This document shows positions 22,358-30,529 of a stretch of DNA of 30,789 bases, one piece after another. The notes below the pieces were generated by a model. The model ran no database searches, was not told where the DNA came from, and saw nothing but the letters and a program-made list of their open reading frames with translations. Within the stretch, counting starts at the first letter, position 1. Every line of letters starts with the position of its first letter. The stretch lies in the NCBI GenBank assembly GCA_038235705.1, contig JBBSTR010000025.1:1-30789 (forward strand). The letters run 5' to 3'. The translations under genes and the position numbers were made by a program. Source of the DNA: CANKBT01 sp038235705 (lineage in GTDB: Bacteria > Actinomycetota > Actinomycetes > Mycobacteriales > SCTD01).

Positions 22358-23368
22358 TCACCGGCCGGCAATCACCTTGGTGTCGACCTCGGCGAAGTGG
22401 CACCGGCTGAGGTGGTCGATGCCAGGGCGCATCTCCAGCTCCGGCTCGACCTCGGCGCAGATGTCCTGCGCCTTCCAGCACCGGGTGCGGAACTTGCAGC
22501 CGCTCGGCATGTCCGCCGGGCTCGGGACCTCGCCGTCCAGCACGATCCGGGTCCCCATCCCGCGCACCGCGGGGTCCGGCACCGGCACGGCCGACAGCAG
22601 TGCCTGGGTGTAGGGATGAGCCGGCCGGCTGTAGATCTGGTCCTCGTCGCCGATCTCGACGATCCGCCCGAGATACATGACCGCGACCCGGTCGGAGATG
22701 TGGCGCACCACCGACAGGTCGTGGGCGATGAACAGGTAGCCGAGGTTGAACTCGGACTGCAGATGCTCCAGCAGGTTGATCACCTGCGCCTGGATCGAGA
22801 CGTCGAGGGCGGAGACCGGCTCGTCGCAGATGATCACCTTGGGCTGCAGGGCGAGCCCACGGGCGATGCCGATGCGCTGGCGCTGCCCCCCGGAGAACTG
22901 GTGCGGATACCGGTTGATGAACTCCGGGTTGAGCCCGACGACGTCGAGCAGGTCCTGCACCTTCTTGCGCCGGTCCCCCTTGGGAGCGACGTCAGGATGG
23001 ATGTTGAAGGGCTCCCCGATGATGTCCCCGACCGTCATGCGTGGGTTCAGGGACGTGTAGGGGTCCTGCAGCACGATCTGGATGTTGCGGCGGGCCCGAC
23101 GCAGCCCCTTCCTGGACAGTGAGAACAAGTCCTCGCCCTCGAAGAACACCTGCCCGGACGTGGGCTCGTCCAGGGCGAGCAGCAGGCGGGCCAGGGTGGA
23201 CTTTCCGCAGCCGGACTCACCGACCAGTCCGAGCGTCTCCCCCAGGCTCAGGTCAAAGCTGACCCCGTCGACCGCCCGGACCGCACCGATCTGCTTCTTG
23301 AACAGGATCCCCTGGGTGAGCGGAAAGTGTCGGGCGAGATCTTTGACGACGAGGATCGGTTCAGCCAC
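22358..23368 (-). CDS. Peptide ABC importer ATPase (OppF/DppF type)
   Basis: A 336-residue ATPase of the dipeptide/oligopeptide importer family. Walker A is GESGCGKST at 50-58, the signature is FSGGQRQRIGIARGLAL, and Walker B is VIICDEPVSALDVS. The C-terminal oligopeptide-transporter domain begins around HPYTQALLSAVPVPDP and contains the cysteine group CKFRTRCWKAQDIC plus a later CHF, an arrangement that holds an Fe-S cluster in studied Opp/Dpp ATPases. The GTG at 23368 overlaps the OppD-type gene by eight bases. It is the last gene of the importer group. Confidence 0.94.
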   Translation of the reverse strand: MAEPILVVKDLARHFPLTQGILFKKQIGAVRAVDGVSFDLSLGETLGLVGESGCGKSTLARLLLALDEPTSGQVFFEGEDLFSLSRKGLRRARRNIQIVLQDPYTSLNPRMTVGDIIGEPFNIHPDVAPKGDRRKKVQDLLDVVGLNPEFINRYPHQFSGGQRQRIGIARGLALQPKVIICDEPVSALDVSIQAQVINLLEHLQSEFNLGYLFIAHDLSVVRHISDRVAVMYLGRIVEIGDEDQIYSRPAHPYTQALLSAVPVPDPAVRGMGTRIVLDGEVPSPADMPSGCKFRTRCWKAQDICAEVEPELEMRPGIDHLSRCHFAEVDTKVIAGR

Positions 23369-24449
23369 GACTGTCTCCCTGGACGGTGCCGGCGCTCTGA
23401 GCGCTCGAAGCGGACGGGGCGGTCTCGGCGAGGACGTCCTCCCAGTAGTGGCAGGCGCTGGCTCGGGTGCTGTCGATGTCGAAGAGCGGTGGCTCGTCGA
23501 CGCGACAGTTGTCCTGCACCCGGTCGCACCGGGGGTTGAAGCTGCACCCCTTCGGGATCCGCGTCAGCGTGGGCGGCAGACCGTTGATCGCGTACAGGTT
23601 CTGGCCCTTGCGGTCCACCCGCGGGATGCTGGCGAGCAGGCCCTGGGTGTAGGGGTGAGCCGGTCGGGCGTAGATGTCGGCGACCGGGGCGTGCTCGACG
23701 ATGCGTCCGGCGTACATCACGGCGATCTCGTCCGCAACGTCCGCCACCACGCCGAGGTCGTGGGTGATCAGGATGAGGCCGGTGTTGCTGTCGCGGAGGA
23801 GGTCGGCGAACAACGCCATGATCTGCGCCTGGACGGTCACGTCCAGAGCCGTTGTCGGTTCGTCGGCGATGAGCACGTCGGGGTCGAGCGCGATGGCGAT
23901 CGCGACCATGATGCGCTGGCGCATTCCGCCCGAGAACTCGTGCGGGTAGTCCTTCACACGACTCTTGGCGGCCGGGATCTGGACCCGGTCCATCAGCTCC
24001 GCAGCCTTGATCATCCCGTCCTTGCGGGAGGTGCCCCGGTGGACGCGGAACATCTCAGCGATCTGCCACCCGACGGTGTAGACCGGGTTCAACGCCGACA
24101 GCGCGTCCTGAAACACCATGGAGATCCGCTCCCCGCGGATCTGCCGAAGCTCCTTCTCCGGCATCGTCAGCAGGTCACGACCGTCGAAACGGATCTGCCC
24201 CTCGGTGATAAAGCCGGGCGGGCTGTCCAGGATCCCCATGACGGCCTGTGCGCTAACGCTCTTCCCGGAGCCGGACTCGCCGAGGATCGCCAGCGTCTTG
24301 CCTGCCCGTAGCTCATAGCTGACACCGTTGACGGCTTTGGCGACCCCGTCTCGCGTACGGAACTCGACGTGCAGGTTCTCCACCTCAAGCAGCGCATGGC
24401 CGGGCTGCGACGGGTCGCGCGGCGTGTCGATGCGGACGGACGTGGTCAC
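23361..24449 (-). CDS. Peptide ABC importer ATPase (OppD/DppD type)
   Basis: A 362-residue ATPase, the partner of the OppF-type protein. Walker A is GESGSGKSV at 57-65, the signature is FSGGMRQRIMVAIAIAL, and Walker B is VLIADEPTTALDVTVQ. The C-terminal region has HPYTQGLLASIPRVD and four cysteines (CSFNPRCDRVQDNC and ACHYW), again the Fe-S type cluster of this family. The GTG at 24449 is preceded by AGAGGGG. It lies 49 bases after the permease gene and overlaps the next ATPase gene by eight bases. Confidence 0.94.
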   Translation of the reverse strand: MTTSVRIDTPRDPSQPGHALLEVENLHVEFRTRDGVAKAVNGVSYELRAGKTLAILGESGSGKSVSAQAVMGILDSPPGFITEGQIRFDGRDLLTMPEKELRQIRGERISMVFQDALSALNPVYTVGWQIAEMFRVHRGTSRKDGMIKAAELMDRVQIPAAKSRVKDYPHEFSGGMRQRIMVAIAIALDPDVLIADEPTTALDVTVQAQIMALFADLLRDSNTGLILITHDLGVVADVADEIAVMYAGRIVEHAPVADIYARPAHPYTQGLLASIPRVDRKGQNLYAINGLPPTLTRIPKGCSFNPRCDRVQDNCRVDEPPLFDIDSTRASACHYWEDVLAETAPSASSAQSAGTVQGDSRG

Positions 24450-24498
24450 GAAGGCCCCTCTGTAGCGGTAGTGGCGGGTGCGGGCGAACAGGAGCCGC

Positions 24499-25569
24499 TC
24501 ATCGCAACCTCGGGTCGAGGGCCTCGCGGACCGCCTCGCCGAGCAGGATGAAGGACAGCACCGTGATGCTGAGAGCGCCCGCGGGGATGAGCAGGATCCG
24601 TGGCGTCGTCCGAAGGGCTGCCGTGGCGTTGTTGATGTCGCCGCCCCAGGAGACCGTGGTCGGCGGCAGCCCGATGCCCAGGTAGGACAGGGTCGCCTCG
24701 GCCACGATGAAGATCCCGAGCGAGATGGTCGCGACGACGATCACCGGAGCGATGGCGTTAGGGAGCACGTGCCGGAACAGCAGGCGACTGTCCTTCGCCC
24801 CGAGGGCTCTGGCGGCCAGCACGTAGTCCGCGTCCTTCACGCCGATGACTGATCCACGCATGATGCGGGCGATCTGCGTCCAGCCCAGCACGATCAGGGC
24901 GAAGGCCACCACGAAGACCGTGCGCTTCTGGAAGTTGCTGAGGAAGACGATTGCGCCGAGCAGCAGCGGCAACGCGAAGAACACGTCCGTGACGCGGGAC
25001 AGCACGCTGTCGACAAGGCCGCCGTAGAACCCGGCCAGTGCACCGACGGCCGCTCCGAGGAGCACGGCCCCCACGGTCACGAGCAGACCGACCTCGAGCG
25101 ACGCGCGAGTGCCGTGCACGGTGCGCGAGAACGTGTCGCAGCCCTGGCGGTCAAAGCCAAAGATGTGCCCCTTGATGGGCCCCTTAGCAGCATCGCTGAG
25201 CTGGCAGAACCGCGGGTCGACGCTGGTGAACAGACTGGGAAAGATGGCGACGATCGCCAGGAACAGGATGACCGCGAGCGGGATGATGAACAGCGGCTTG
25301 CGTCGCAGGTCATAGAGCGCGTCGGTGAACAGGCTCCGCGGCTTGCCGGTGCTCCCGCTGATGTCGCCGGCGTCGCTGGTGTCCCGGATGTCCCGGGCCG
25401 GGGCAGCGGCCGGCAGGATCGGCGTCGCGAAGTCTCCCGTCGGCCGGATGCCGGACTGCTGGGTCGTCACCCCCTGCCCGCTGCGTGTCTCGGAGGTCTG
25501 CGACTTCTGCGACGCCTGTGAGTTGCTCGGTGCGTCGGGAGAGTCGGACGGAGCGGAGCGGTCAGGCAT
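24499..25569 (-). CDS. Peptide ABC importer permease (OppC/DppC type)
   Basis: A 356-residue inner-membrane permease. The first membrane helix is at about residue 93 (PLFIIPLAVILFLAIVAIF), followed by the BPD-transport domain with five more helices and the EAA-type loop ALGAKDSRLLFRHVLPNA. The N-terminal 85 residues are an unusually long polar tail rich in Ser, Gln, Thr and Asp, with no predicted fold. The ATG at 25569 lies eight bases inside the end of the OppB-type gene. It pairs with that protein to form the channel. Confidence 0.93.
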   Translation of the reverse strand: MPDRSAPSDSPDAPSNSQASQKSQTSETRSGQGVTTQQSGIRPTGDFATPILPAAAPARDIRDTSDAGDISGSTGKPRSLFTDALYDLRRKPLFIIPLAVILFLAIVAIFPSLFTSVDPRFCQLSDAAKGPIKGHIFGFDRQGCDTFSRTVHGTRASLEVGLLVTVGAVLLGAAVGALAGFYGGLVDSVLSRVTDVFFALPLLLGAIVFLSNFQKRTVFVVAFALIVLGWTQIARIMRGSVIGVKDADYVLAARALGAKDSRLLFRHVLPNAIAPVIVVATISLGIFIVAEATLSYLGIGLPPTTVSWGGDINNATAALRTTPRILLIPAGALSITVLSFILLGEAVREALDPRLR

Positions 25570-26488
25570 AACGAATCCTGGGGTCGAGGACGGCGTAGAG
25601 CAGGTCGACGAGCAGGTTCGCGATGAGGAAGACAAGGACCAGGACCGTCACGATCGAGACCACGGTGGCTGTCTCGCCGCGAGTGATCGACAGGAACAGC
25701 GTCCCCCCGACTCCCTTGATGTTGAAGATCCCCTCGGTGACGATCGCGCCGCCCATCAAGGCGCCGAGGTCGGCGCCCAAGAACGTCACGACGGGGATGA
25801 GTGAGTTGCGGAGCAGGTGGACGGTCACGACCCGGCCCCGTCCCAGACCCTTGGCGGTCGCGGTGCGGACGTAGTCCGAGCGGGCGTTCTCCGCGACCGA
25901 CGTGCGGGTCAGGCGAAGGATGTACGCCACCGAGAGCGAGCCGAGGACGACCGCCGGCAGAACCAGGTCCTTCCACGGCGTCGTCACGCCGACGGTCGGC
26001 GACCCGAACCCCAGCTTGATCGCAAGGAACAGCTGAACGACGAAGCCGAGGACGAACACCGGGATGGCGATGACGATCAGAGAGGCGAACAGCGAGGTGG
26101 AGTCGAACAGCTTGCCGCGTCGCAGACCGGCGATCAGCCCGGCCGGCAGACCGATCAGCATCTCGAAGGCCAGCGCCAGAAAAGCCAGCCTGATCGTGAT
26201 CGGGAAAGCGGCTTTCATGATGTCGATGACCGGGCGACCGGAGAAGGTGGTCCCGAAGTCGAGGGTCACCACCCCCTTCATGAAATACAGGTACTGGATG
26301 AACACGTTCCGGTCGAGGTGGAACTGCTCGGTCAGCTGCGCCCGGACGTTCGGGTCGAGCGCGCGAGGACCGGCAAGGTTGAGCAGCGGGTCGCCCGGGG
26401 TCAAGTTGACCAGGAGAAAGATCAGCAGGGTCGACCCGATGAAGACCGGGATCATCTGCAGCAGACGACGTGCGACGTAGCGACCCAA
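25562..26488 (-). CDS. Peptide ABC importer permease (OppB/DppB type)
   Basis: A 308-residue permease with six membrane helices, beginning YVARRLLQMIPVFIGSTLL. LVNLTPGDPLLNLAG, the ARSDYVRTATAKGLGRGRVV loop (the EAA motif) and the C-terminal DLLYAVLDPRIRYA are family hallmarks. The start is TTG 26488, since GGAGG stands six bases before it and the family N-terminus begins there; the frame remains open upstream but that part is low-complexity. It lies 247 bases after the binding-protein gene, beyond a strong hairpin. Confidence 0.93.
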   Translation of the reverse strand: MGRYVARRLLQMIPVFIGSTLLIFLLVNLTPGDPLLNLAGPRALDPNVRAQLTEQFHLDRNVFIQYLYFMKGVVTLDFGTTFSGRPVIDIMKAAFPITIRLAFLALAFEMLIGLPAGLIAGLRRGKLFDSTSLFASLIVIAIPVFVLGFVVQLFLAIKLGFGSPTVGVTTPWKDLVLPAVVLGSLSVAYILRLTRTSVAENARSDYVRTATAKGLGRGRVVTVHLLRNSLIPVVTFLGADLGALMGGAIVTEGIFNIKGVGGTLFLSITRGETATVVSIVTVLVLVFLIANLLVDLLYAVLDPRIRYA

Positions 26489-26682
26489 CGGGTGCCTCCA
26501 GCGTGAGGTGCTCTCCGGTGGATCACGGATCCGGAGGGCTGTGTGACGGAGAACGGGCGCGGTGCGGGTGTTGCGCAGGTCACGTCGTCGCTGACGCGTC
26601 CGGCAGACGGATGCTAGACCGATCGGCGGCGCTGTGGGGGACCTTGGAACGAACAATCTCCGGCCCGAGCAGCCGGGACACG

Positions 26683-26720
26683 CCTCGGGGGGCGTGAGCC
26701 GAGGCTCACGCCCCCCGAGG
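26683..26720 (-). terminator. Strong hairpin after the peptide-binding protein gene
   Basis: Two perfect 18-base arms, CCTCGGGGGGCGTGAGCC at 26683-26700 and its complement at 26703-26720, are separated by two bases. The hairpin begins 16 bases past the stop of the binding-protein gene. No T-run follows on the minus strand, so it may act as a partial terminator or protect the 3' end of the upstream message. Either would give more binding protein than permease. Confidence 0.75.
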
Positions 26721-26735
26721 GACCGACAGGTGGTG

Positions 26736-28421
26736 CTACTTCTTGGTGATCTCGGCGTACAGCGGGACCGAGAAGACGTCGAACTTGACGTTCTGGACCT
26801 TCGTCGAGAAGCCACCGGTCGCATTGCTGTTCCACAGCGGGACAGCCGGCATGTCCTGAAGGATGAGCTTCTCCGCCTCCTGGAACTTCGCGATGCCGGC
26901 CTCGGCGGACGGAGCCGCGGAGCCCTCGGCCAACAACTTGTCGACGGCCGGGTTGCTGTAGCCGCCGTCGTTGCTTCCAGCCCCGGTCTTGTAGAGCGGG
27001 ATGAGGAAGTTCTCCAGCGCCGGGTAGTCCATCTGCCAGCCGGTACGGAACGCGCTGGTCTCCTGCTTGGCGGTGACCGTCTTGCGGAAGTCAGCGAACA
27101 GCGGGCTCGGGTTGCCGGTGCACTGGACGCCCAGCGTGTTCTTGATGCTGTTACAGACCGCGTCGACCCAGTCTGCGTGACCGCCGTCGGCGTTGTAGGC
27201 GATGCTCATCGCGTTGCCCGGCAGGCCACCGGACTCCTTGTAGAGCGCCTTGGCCTTGTCCGGGTTGAAGGTGCAGAGGTCGCCGCAAATGTCCTTGCTG
27301 TAACCGGCCACGACCGGCGAGGACAGGTCGGTCGCCGGGATGCGGGTGCCGTTGAAGATGGTCGGCGCGTCGGTGATCGACTTGCGGTCGATCGCCATCG
27401 AGATCGCCTGGCGGACCTTTGCGGCGTTCGGGCCCTGGAAGTCCTTCTGGTAGAGCGGGAACGTGAAGCTCTGGAAGATCCCGGCGGGCGTGTTGAGCGC
27501 CCGGTCGCCGAGGTCCTGCTTGTAGGTCGCGATCGCGGCCGACGGCAGCGCGTCGATGACGTCGAGGTTGTCGGCCTGCAGGTCGGCGTAGGCCGCGTCG
27601 AGCTTGTCGTAGAACTTGAGCGTGATGCCGCCGTTCTGCGGCTTGTCGGCCCCGGTGTACATCGGGTTGGGAACCGTCTTGAACTGGACCTTGTGCTCCC
27701 ACTTGCCGTCGAGCATGTAGGGGCCGTTGCCGATCGGTGACTCGCCGTAGGTCTTCGGGTCCGCCAGCGCCTTGGAGGGCAGCGGGAAGAAGGCGGTGTA
27801 GCCGAGGCGCTGCGGGAAGCTCGAGTCGGCGTCGGTCAGCGTGATCGTGAAGGTCTTGTCGTCGACGACCTTGAGGCCGGACATGGTCTGCGCGGTGGGC
27901 GCCGGCGGGGTCGCGTCGGCCGGGGCGTCCGCAGGGGCGTCCGGGTGGACGTCGGCGTAGCCGGCGATCGGGTCGAAGAAGAAGGCGTTCAGCTGCGCGT
28001 TGGTGCCGAGCGCCGCGAAGTTCCAGGAGTCGACGAACGTCTTGGCCGTGATCGGCTCCCCGTCGCTGAACTTCTCGCCGTCGTTCAGCGTGACCGTGTA
28101 GGTCTTGGAGTCTTCGGTCTTGATGTCCTTGGCGACGGCGTTGACCGCCTTGCCCTCGGCGTCGTAGACCACCAGACCGCGGAACAGCAGCTGCATGATC
28201 TTGCCGCCGCCGGTCTCGTTCGTGTTGCCCGGCAGGAGCGGGTTCTGCGGCTCGGAACCGTTGGCGGTGACGATGCCGGTGGTGACACCGGTGGCGCCGC
28301 CGGAGGTCGACGAGGTCGGGGTGTCGCCGGTGGGAGGGGAGCTGCTGCCGCCGCAGGCAGCTGCGCCGAGCGCGACCGCGAGCAGCGCGCCGGCGAGCCG
28401 GAGTCGCGTGGGGTTCTTCAC
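26736..28421 (-). CDS. Peptide-binding lipoprotein (SBP family 5, OppA/DppA type)
   Basis: A 561-residue extracellular solute-binding protein. Residues 1-22 form a signal peptide (RLRLAGALLAVALGAAAC) and C23 is the lipid-modified cysteine, so it is anchored on the outside of the membrane. Residues 24-55 are a Ser/Thr/Pro/Gly linker. The family core includes IMQLLFRGLVVYDAEGK, YTVTLNDGEKFSDGEPITA, SPIGNGPYML and KVRQAISMAIDRKSI. An Asp/Pro/Ala-rich insert at about 158-177 (DAPADAPADATPPAP) interrupts it. The GTG at 28421 has AAGGAGG about ten bases upstream. It leads the importer operon; the ligand is probably an oligopeptide, but this is inferred from the family only. Confidence 0.94.
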   Translation of the reverse strand: MKNPTRLRLAGALLAVALGAAACGGSSSPPTGDTPTSSTSGGATGVTTGIVTANGSEPQNPLLPGNTNETGGGKIMQLLFRGLVVYDAEGKAVNAVAKDIKTEDSKTYTVTLNDGEKFSDGEPITAKTFVDSWNFAALGTNAQLNAFFFDPIAGYADVHPDAPADAPADATPPAPTAQTMSGLKVVDDKTFTITLTDADSSFPQRLGYTAFFPLPSKALADPKTYGESPIGNGPYMLDGKWEHKVQFKTVPNPMYTGADKPQNGGITLKFYDKLDAAYADLQADNLDVIDALPSAAIATYKQDLGDRALNTPAGIFQSFTFPLYQKDFQGPNAAKVRQAISMAIDRKSITDAPTIFNGTRIPATDLSSPVVAGYSKDICGDLCTFNPDKAKALYKESGGLPGNAMSIAYNADGGHADWVDAVCNSIKNTLGVQCTGNPSPLFADFRKTVTAKQETSAFRTGWQMDYPALENFLIPLYKTGAGSNDGGYSNPAVDKLLAEGSAAPSAEAGIAKFQEAEKLILQDMPAVPLWNSNATGGFSTKVQNVKFDVFSVPLYAEITKK

Positions 28422-28438
28422 CTGGGTTGTGCCTCCTT

Positions 28439-28452
28439 CTCCCCGAAGGGAG
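28439..28452 (-). promoter_or_regulatory. UUCG-loop hairpin in the 5' region of the binding-protein gene
   Basis: On the minus strand CTCCC-TTCG-GGGAG forms a 5-bp stem closed by a C(UUCG)G loop, a very stable RNA fold. It ends one base before the AAGGAGG ribosome-binding stretch (28432-28438), so it would sit at the edge of the ribosome footprint. Confidence 0.5.
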
Positions 28453-28495
28453 CTCGAATCAGCCGGACGATCGGCCCGGGCTGGTGTGTATGACG

Positions 28496-28519
28496 GAGTG
28501 TAGGCACGCCGATCGGCGT
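28496..28519. promoter_or_regulatory. Candidate operator and promoter of the peptide importer operon
   Basis: ACGCCGATCGGCGT at 28506-28519 is a perfect 14-base palindrome in the 159-base gap between tpiA and the importer. On the minus strand a -10-like TACACT lies immediately downstream, at about 28497-28502. A repressor bound to the palindrome would cover the promoter spacer. No good -35 was found. Confidence 0.45.
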
Positions 28520-28580
28520 ATTCGGGCGTCAGAAACCAGGCCTTACGGAGATCGTGACCCGCCCGTGATAAGCCGAGGGC

Positions 28581-29360
28581 TCAAGGCCGGACGGGTCGGC
28601 AGATCTGAGCGAACTGCTCGGCGTCCAGGCTGGCCCCGCCGACCAGCGCTCCGTCGACGTCCGGCTGCGCCAGGAGGTCGGCCACGTTGCCCGGCTTGAC
28701 CGAGCCGCCGTACAGCACGCGCACCGCTGCGGCCACCTCGGGCCCGGCCAGCTCGGCGAGTCGTGTGCGTAGCGCGCCGCACACCTCCTGGGCGTCGTCC
28801 GGCCCCGCGACCTCGCCGGTGCCGATCGCCCAGACGGGCTCGTAGGCGAGCACCCACGACCCGGTGACCGGCAGTCCCTCGAGCGCGGCCGTCAGCTGTG
28901 CCGTGCAGTGGTCGACGTGGTCTCCGGCCTGACGCACCGCCAACCCCTCCCCGACGCACAGGAGCGGCGTGAGCCCGTGCCGCACCGCGGCCTCGACCTT
29001 GCTGCGCACCACCGCGTCGTCCTCGTCGTGGTGCTCACGCCGCTCGGAGTGCCCGACCAGGACGTAGGTGCAGCCCAGCTTGGCGAGCATCGAACCGCTG
29101 ATGTCGCCGGTGAACGCCCCGTTGTCGCGGGGCGACAGGTCCTGAGCCCCGTAGAGGAACCGCAGATTGTCCCCGTCCACCAGGGTCTGCACGCTGCGCA
29201 GGTCGGTGAACGGCGGTAGCAGGACCACCTCGACCGCCCCGAGATCCTCCCGGTTGAGGCTGAACGCGAGCTTCTGGGTCAGCGCGATCGCTTCGAGGTG
29301 GTTGACGTTCATCTTCCAGTTGCCGGCCATCAGGGGCCGCCTGGTCTTCGCGGTGGTCAT
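28581..29360 (-). CDS. tpiA: Triosephosphate isomerase
   Basis: A 259-residue TIM-barrel enzyme that interconverts dihydroxyacetone phosphate and glyceraldehyde-3-phosphate. The active-site residues are N14 and K16 (AGNWKMN), H104 (LVGHSERR) and E174 (AYEPVWAIGTG). The phosphate-binding LYGGSVKPGN is near the C-terminus. The ATG at 29360 overlaps the pgk stop as ATGA, so the longer upstream frame is rejected. It is the last gene of the gap-pgk-tpiA group here; secG, its usual follower, is displaced. Confidence 0.97.
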   Translation of the reverse strand: MTTAKTRRPLMAGNWKMNVNHLEAIALTQKLAFSLNREDLGAVEVVLLPPFTDLRSVQTLVDGDNLRFLYGAQDLSPRDNGAFTGDISGSMLAKLGCTYVLVGHSERREHHDEDDAVVRSKVEAAVRHGLTPLLCVGEGLAVRQAGDHVDHCTAQLTAALEGLPVTGSWVLAYEPVWAIGTGEVAGPDDAQEVCGALRTRLAELAGPEVAAAVRVLYGGSVKPGNVADLLAQPDVDGALVGGASLDAEQFAQICRPVRP

Positions 29361-30529
29361 GACAGGGCCTCGAGCCCGGGCAGGGTCGCGCCCTCGAGCT
29401 TCTCGAGCGAGGCTCCCCCACCGGTCGAGAGGTGGGTGAACCGCTCCTCCCCGATGTCCAGGGCGCGGACGGCCGCGGCACTGTCGCCGCCGCCGACGAC
29501 GGTCAAGGCGTCCGTGAGACACGCGATCGCCTCGGCAACCCCGCGGGTGCCCTCCGCGTACGGCGCCAGCTCGAACACGCCCATCGGCCCGTTCCAGAAG
29601 ACCGTCTTCGCCCCCTGCAGGGCTTGCGCGAAGACCCTCACCGACGCCGGCCCGATGTCCAGGCCCATCCGGTCGGACGGGATGGCGTCGACGGTGACCA
29701 CGTCGTGCGCGGCCTCGGCGGAGAAGGCCTCGGCGACCACGACGTCGACCGGCAGCACGATCTTGCCGGTCTTCAGCAGCTCACGGCACCGGTCGACCTG
29801 GTCGGCCTCCAGGAGCGAGGCGCCGACGCCGTGGCCCTGCGCCGCCAGGAACGTGAAGCACATCCCCCCGCCGACCAGCAGCGTGTCGACCTTGGGCAGC
29901 AGCGCCTCGATGACGGCGAGCTTGTCGCTGACCTTCGAACCCCCGAGCACCACGGCGTACGGACGGGCCGGGTCCTCGGTGAGCCGGTCGAGCACGGCCA
30001 CCTCCGCCTGCACCAGCGGGCCGGCGGCGTTCGGCAGCCGCTGCGCCAGGTCATACACGCTGGCGTGCTTGCGGTGCACCGCCCCGAACGCGTCGTCGAC
30101 ATACAGCTCGCCGAACGCGGCGAGCCGATCGGCGAACGCGCCCCGGACAGCGTCGTCCTTGCTGGTCTCGGCCACCTCGAAGCGGACGTTCTCCAGCACC
30201 ACGACCTCGCCGTCAGCCAGCTCGCCGACGCGCTTCTCGGCGTCGGGCCCGACCACGTCGGCGGCGAGCGCCACCGGGACGCCGTCCAGCAGCTCCCCGA
30301 GGCGAGCGACGACCGGGGCGAGCGACAACGCCGGGTCGACGCCCTTGGGCCGCGCGAGATGTGCGAGCACGATCACCCGCGCACCTCGCCCGGTCAGGTC
30401 CCGCAGCAGCGGCAGCGAGGCCTGGATGCGACCGTCGTCGGTCACCTGGCCGCCGGACAGCGGCACGTTGAGGTCGCAACGGACCAGCACCCGCCGGCCC
30501 GTGACGTCGAGGTCGGCGGCACTCCTCAC
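29357..30529 (-). CDS. pgk: Phosphoglycerate kinase
   Basis: A 390-residue phosphoglycerate kinase that transfers phosphate from 1,3-bisphosphoglycerate to ADP. The family signature RCDLNVPLSGG begins at residue 17, the hinge region contains VVLGGSKVSDKL, and the nucleotide-binding GGGDSAAAV is near the C-terminus. The length is normal for bacterial enzymes. GTG 30529 overlaps the gap stop as GTGA; frames that extend further upstream run into gap. It overlaps tpiA at the other end by four bases. Confidence 0.97.
   Translation of the reverse strand: MRSAADLDVTGRRVLVRCDLNVPLSGGQVTDDGRIQASLPLLRDLTGRGARVIVLAHLARPKGVDPALSLAPVVARLGELLDGVPVALAADVVGPDAEKRVGELADGEVVVLENVRFEVAETSKDDAVRGAFADRLAAFGELYVDDAFGAVHRKHASVYDLAQRLPNAAGPLVQAEVAVLDRLTEDPARPYAVVLGGSKVSDKLAVIEALLPKVDTLLVGGGMCFTFLAAQGHGVGASLLEADQVDRCRELLKTGKIVLPVDVVVAEAFSAEAAHDVVTVDAIPSDRMGLDIGPASVRVFAQALQGAKTVFWNGPMGVFELAPYAEGTRGVAEAIACLTDALTVVGGGDSAAAVRALDIGEERFTHLSTGGGASLEKLEGATLPGLEALS

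Noticed and set aside
22358..28421. Recently acquired genomic island
   Set aside because: No integrase, tRNA, direct-repeat borders or clear composition shift is seen around the importer genes.
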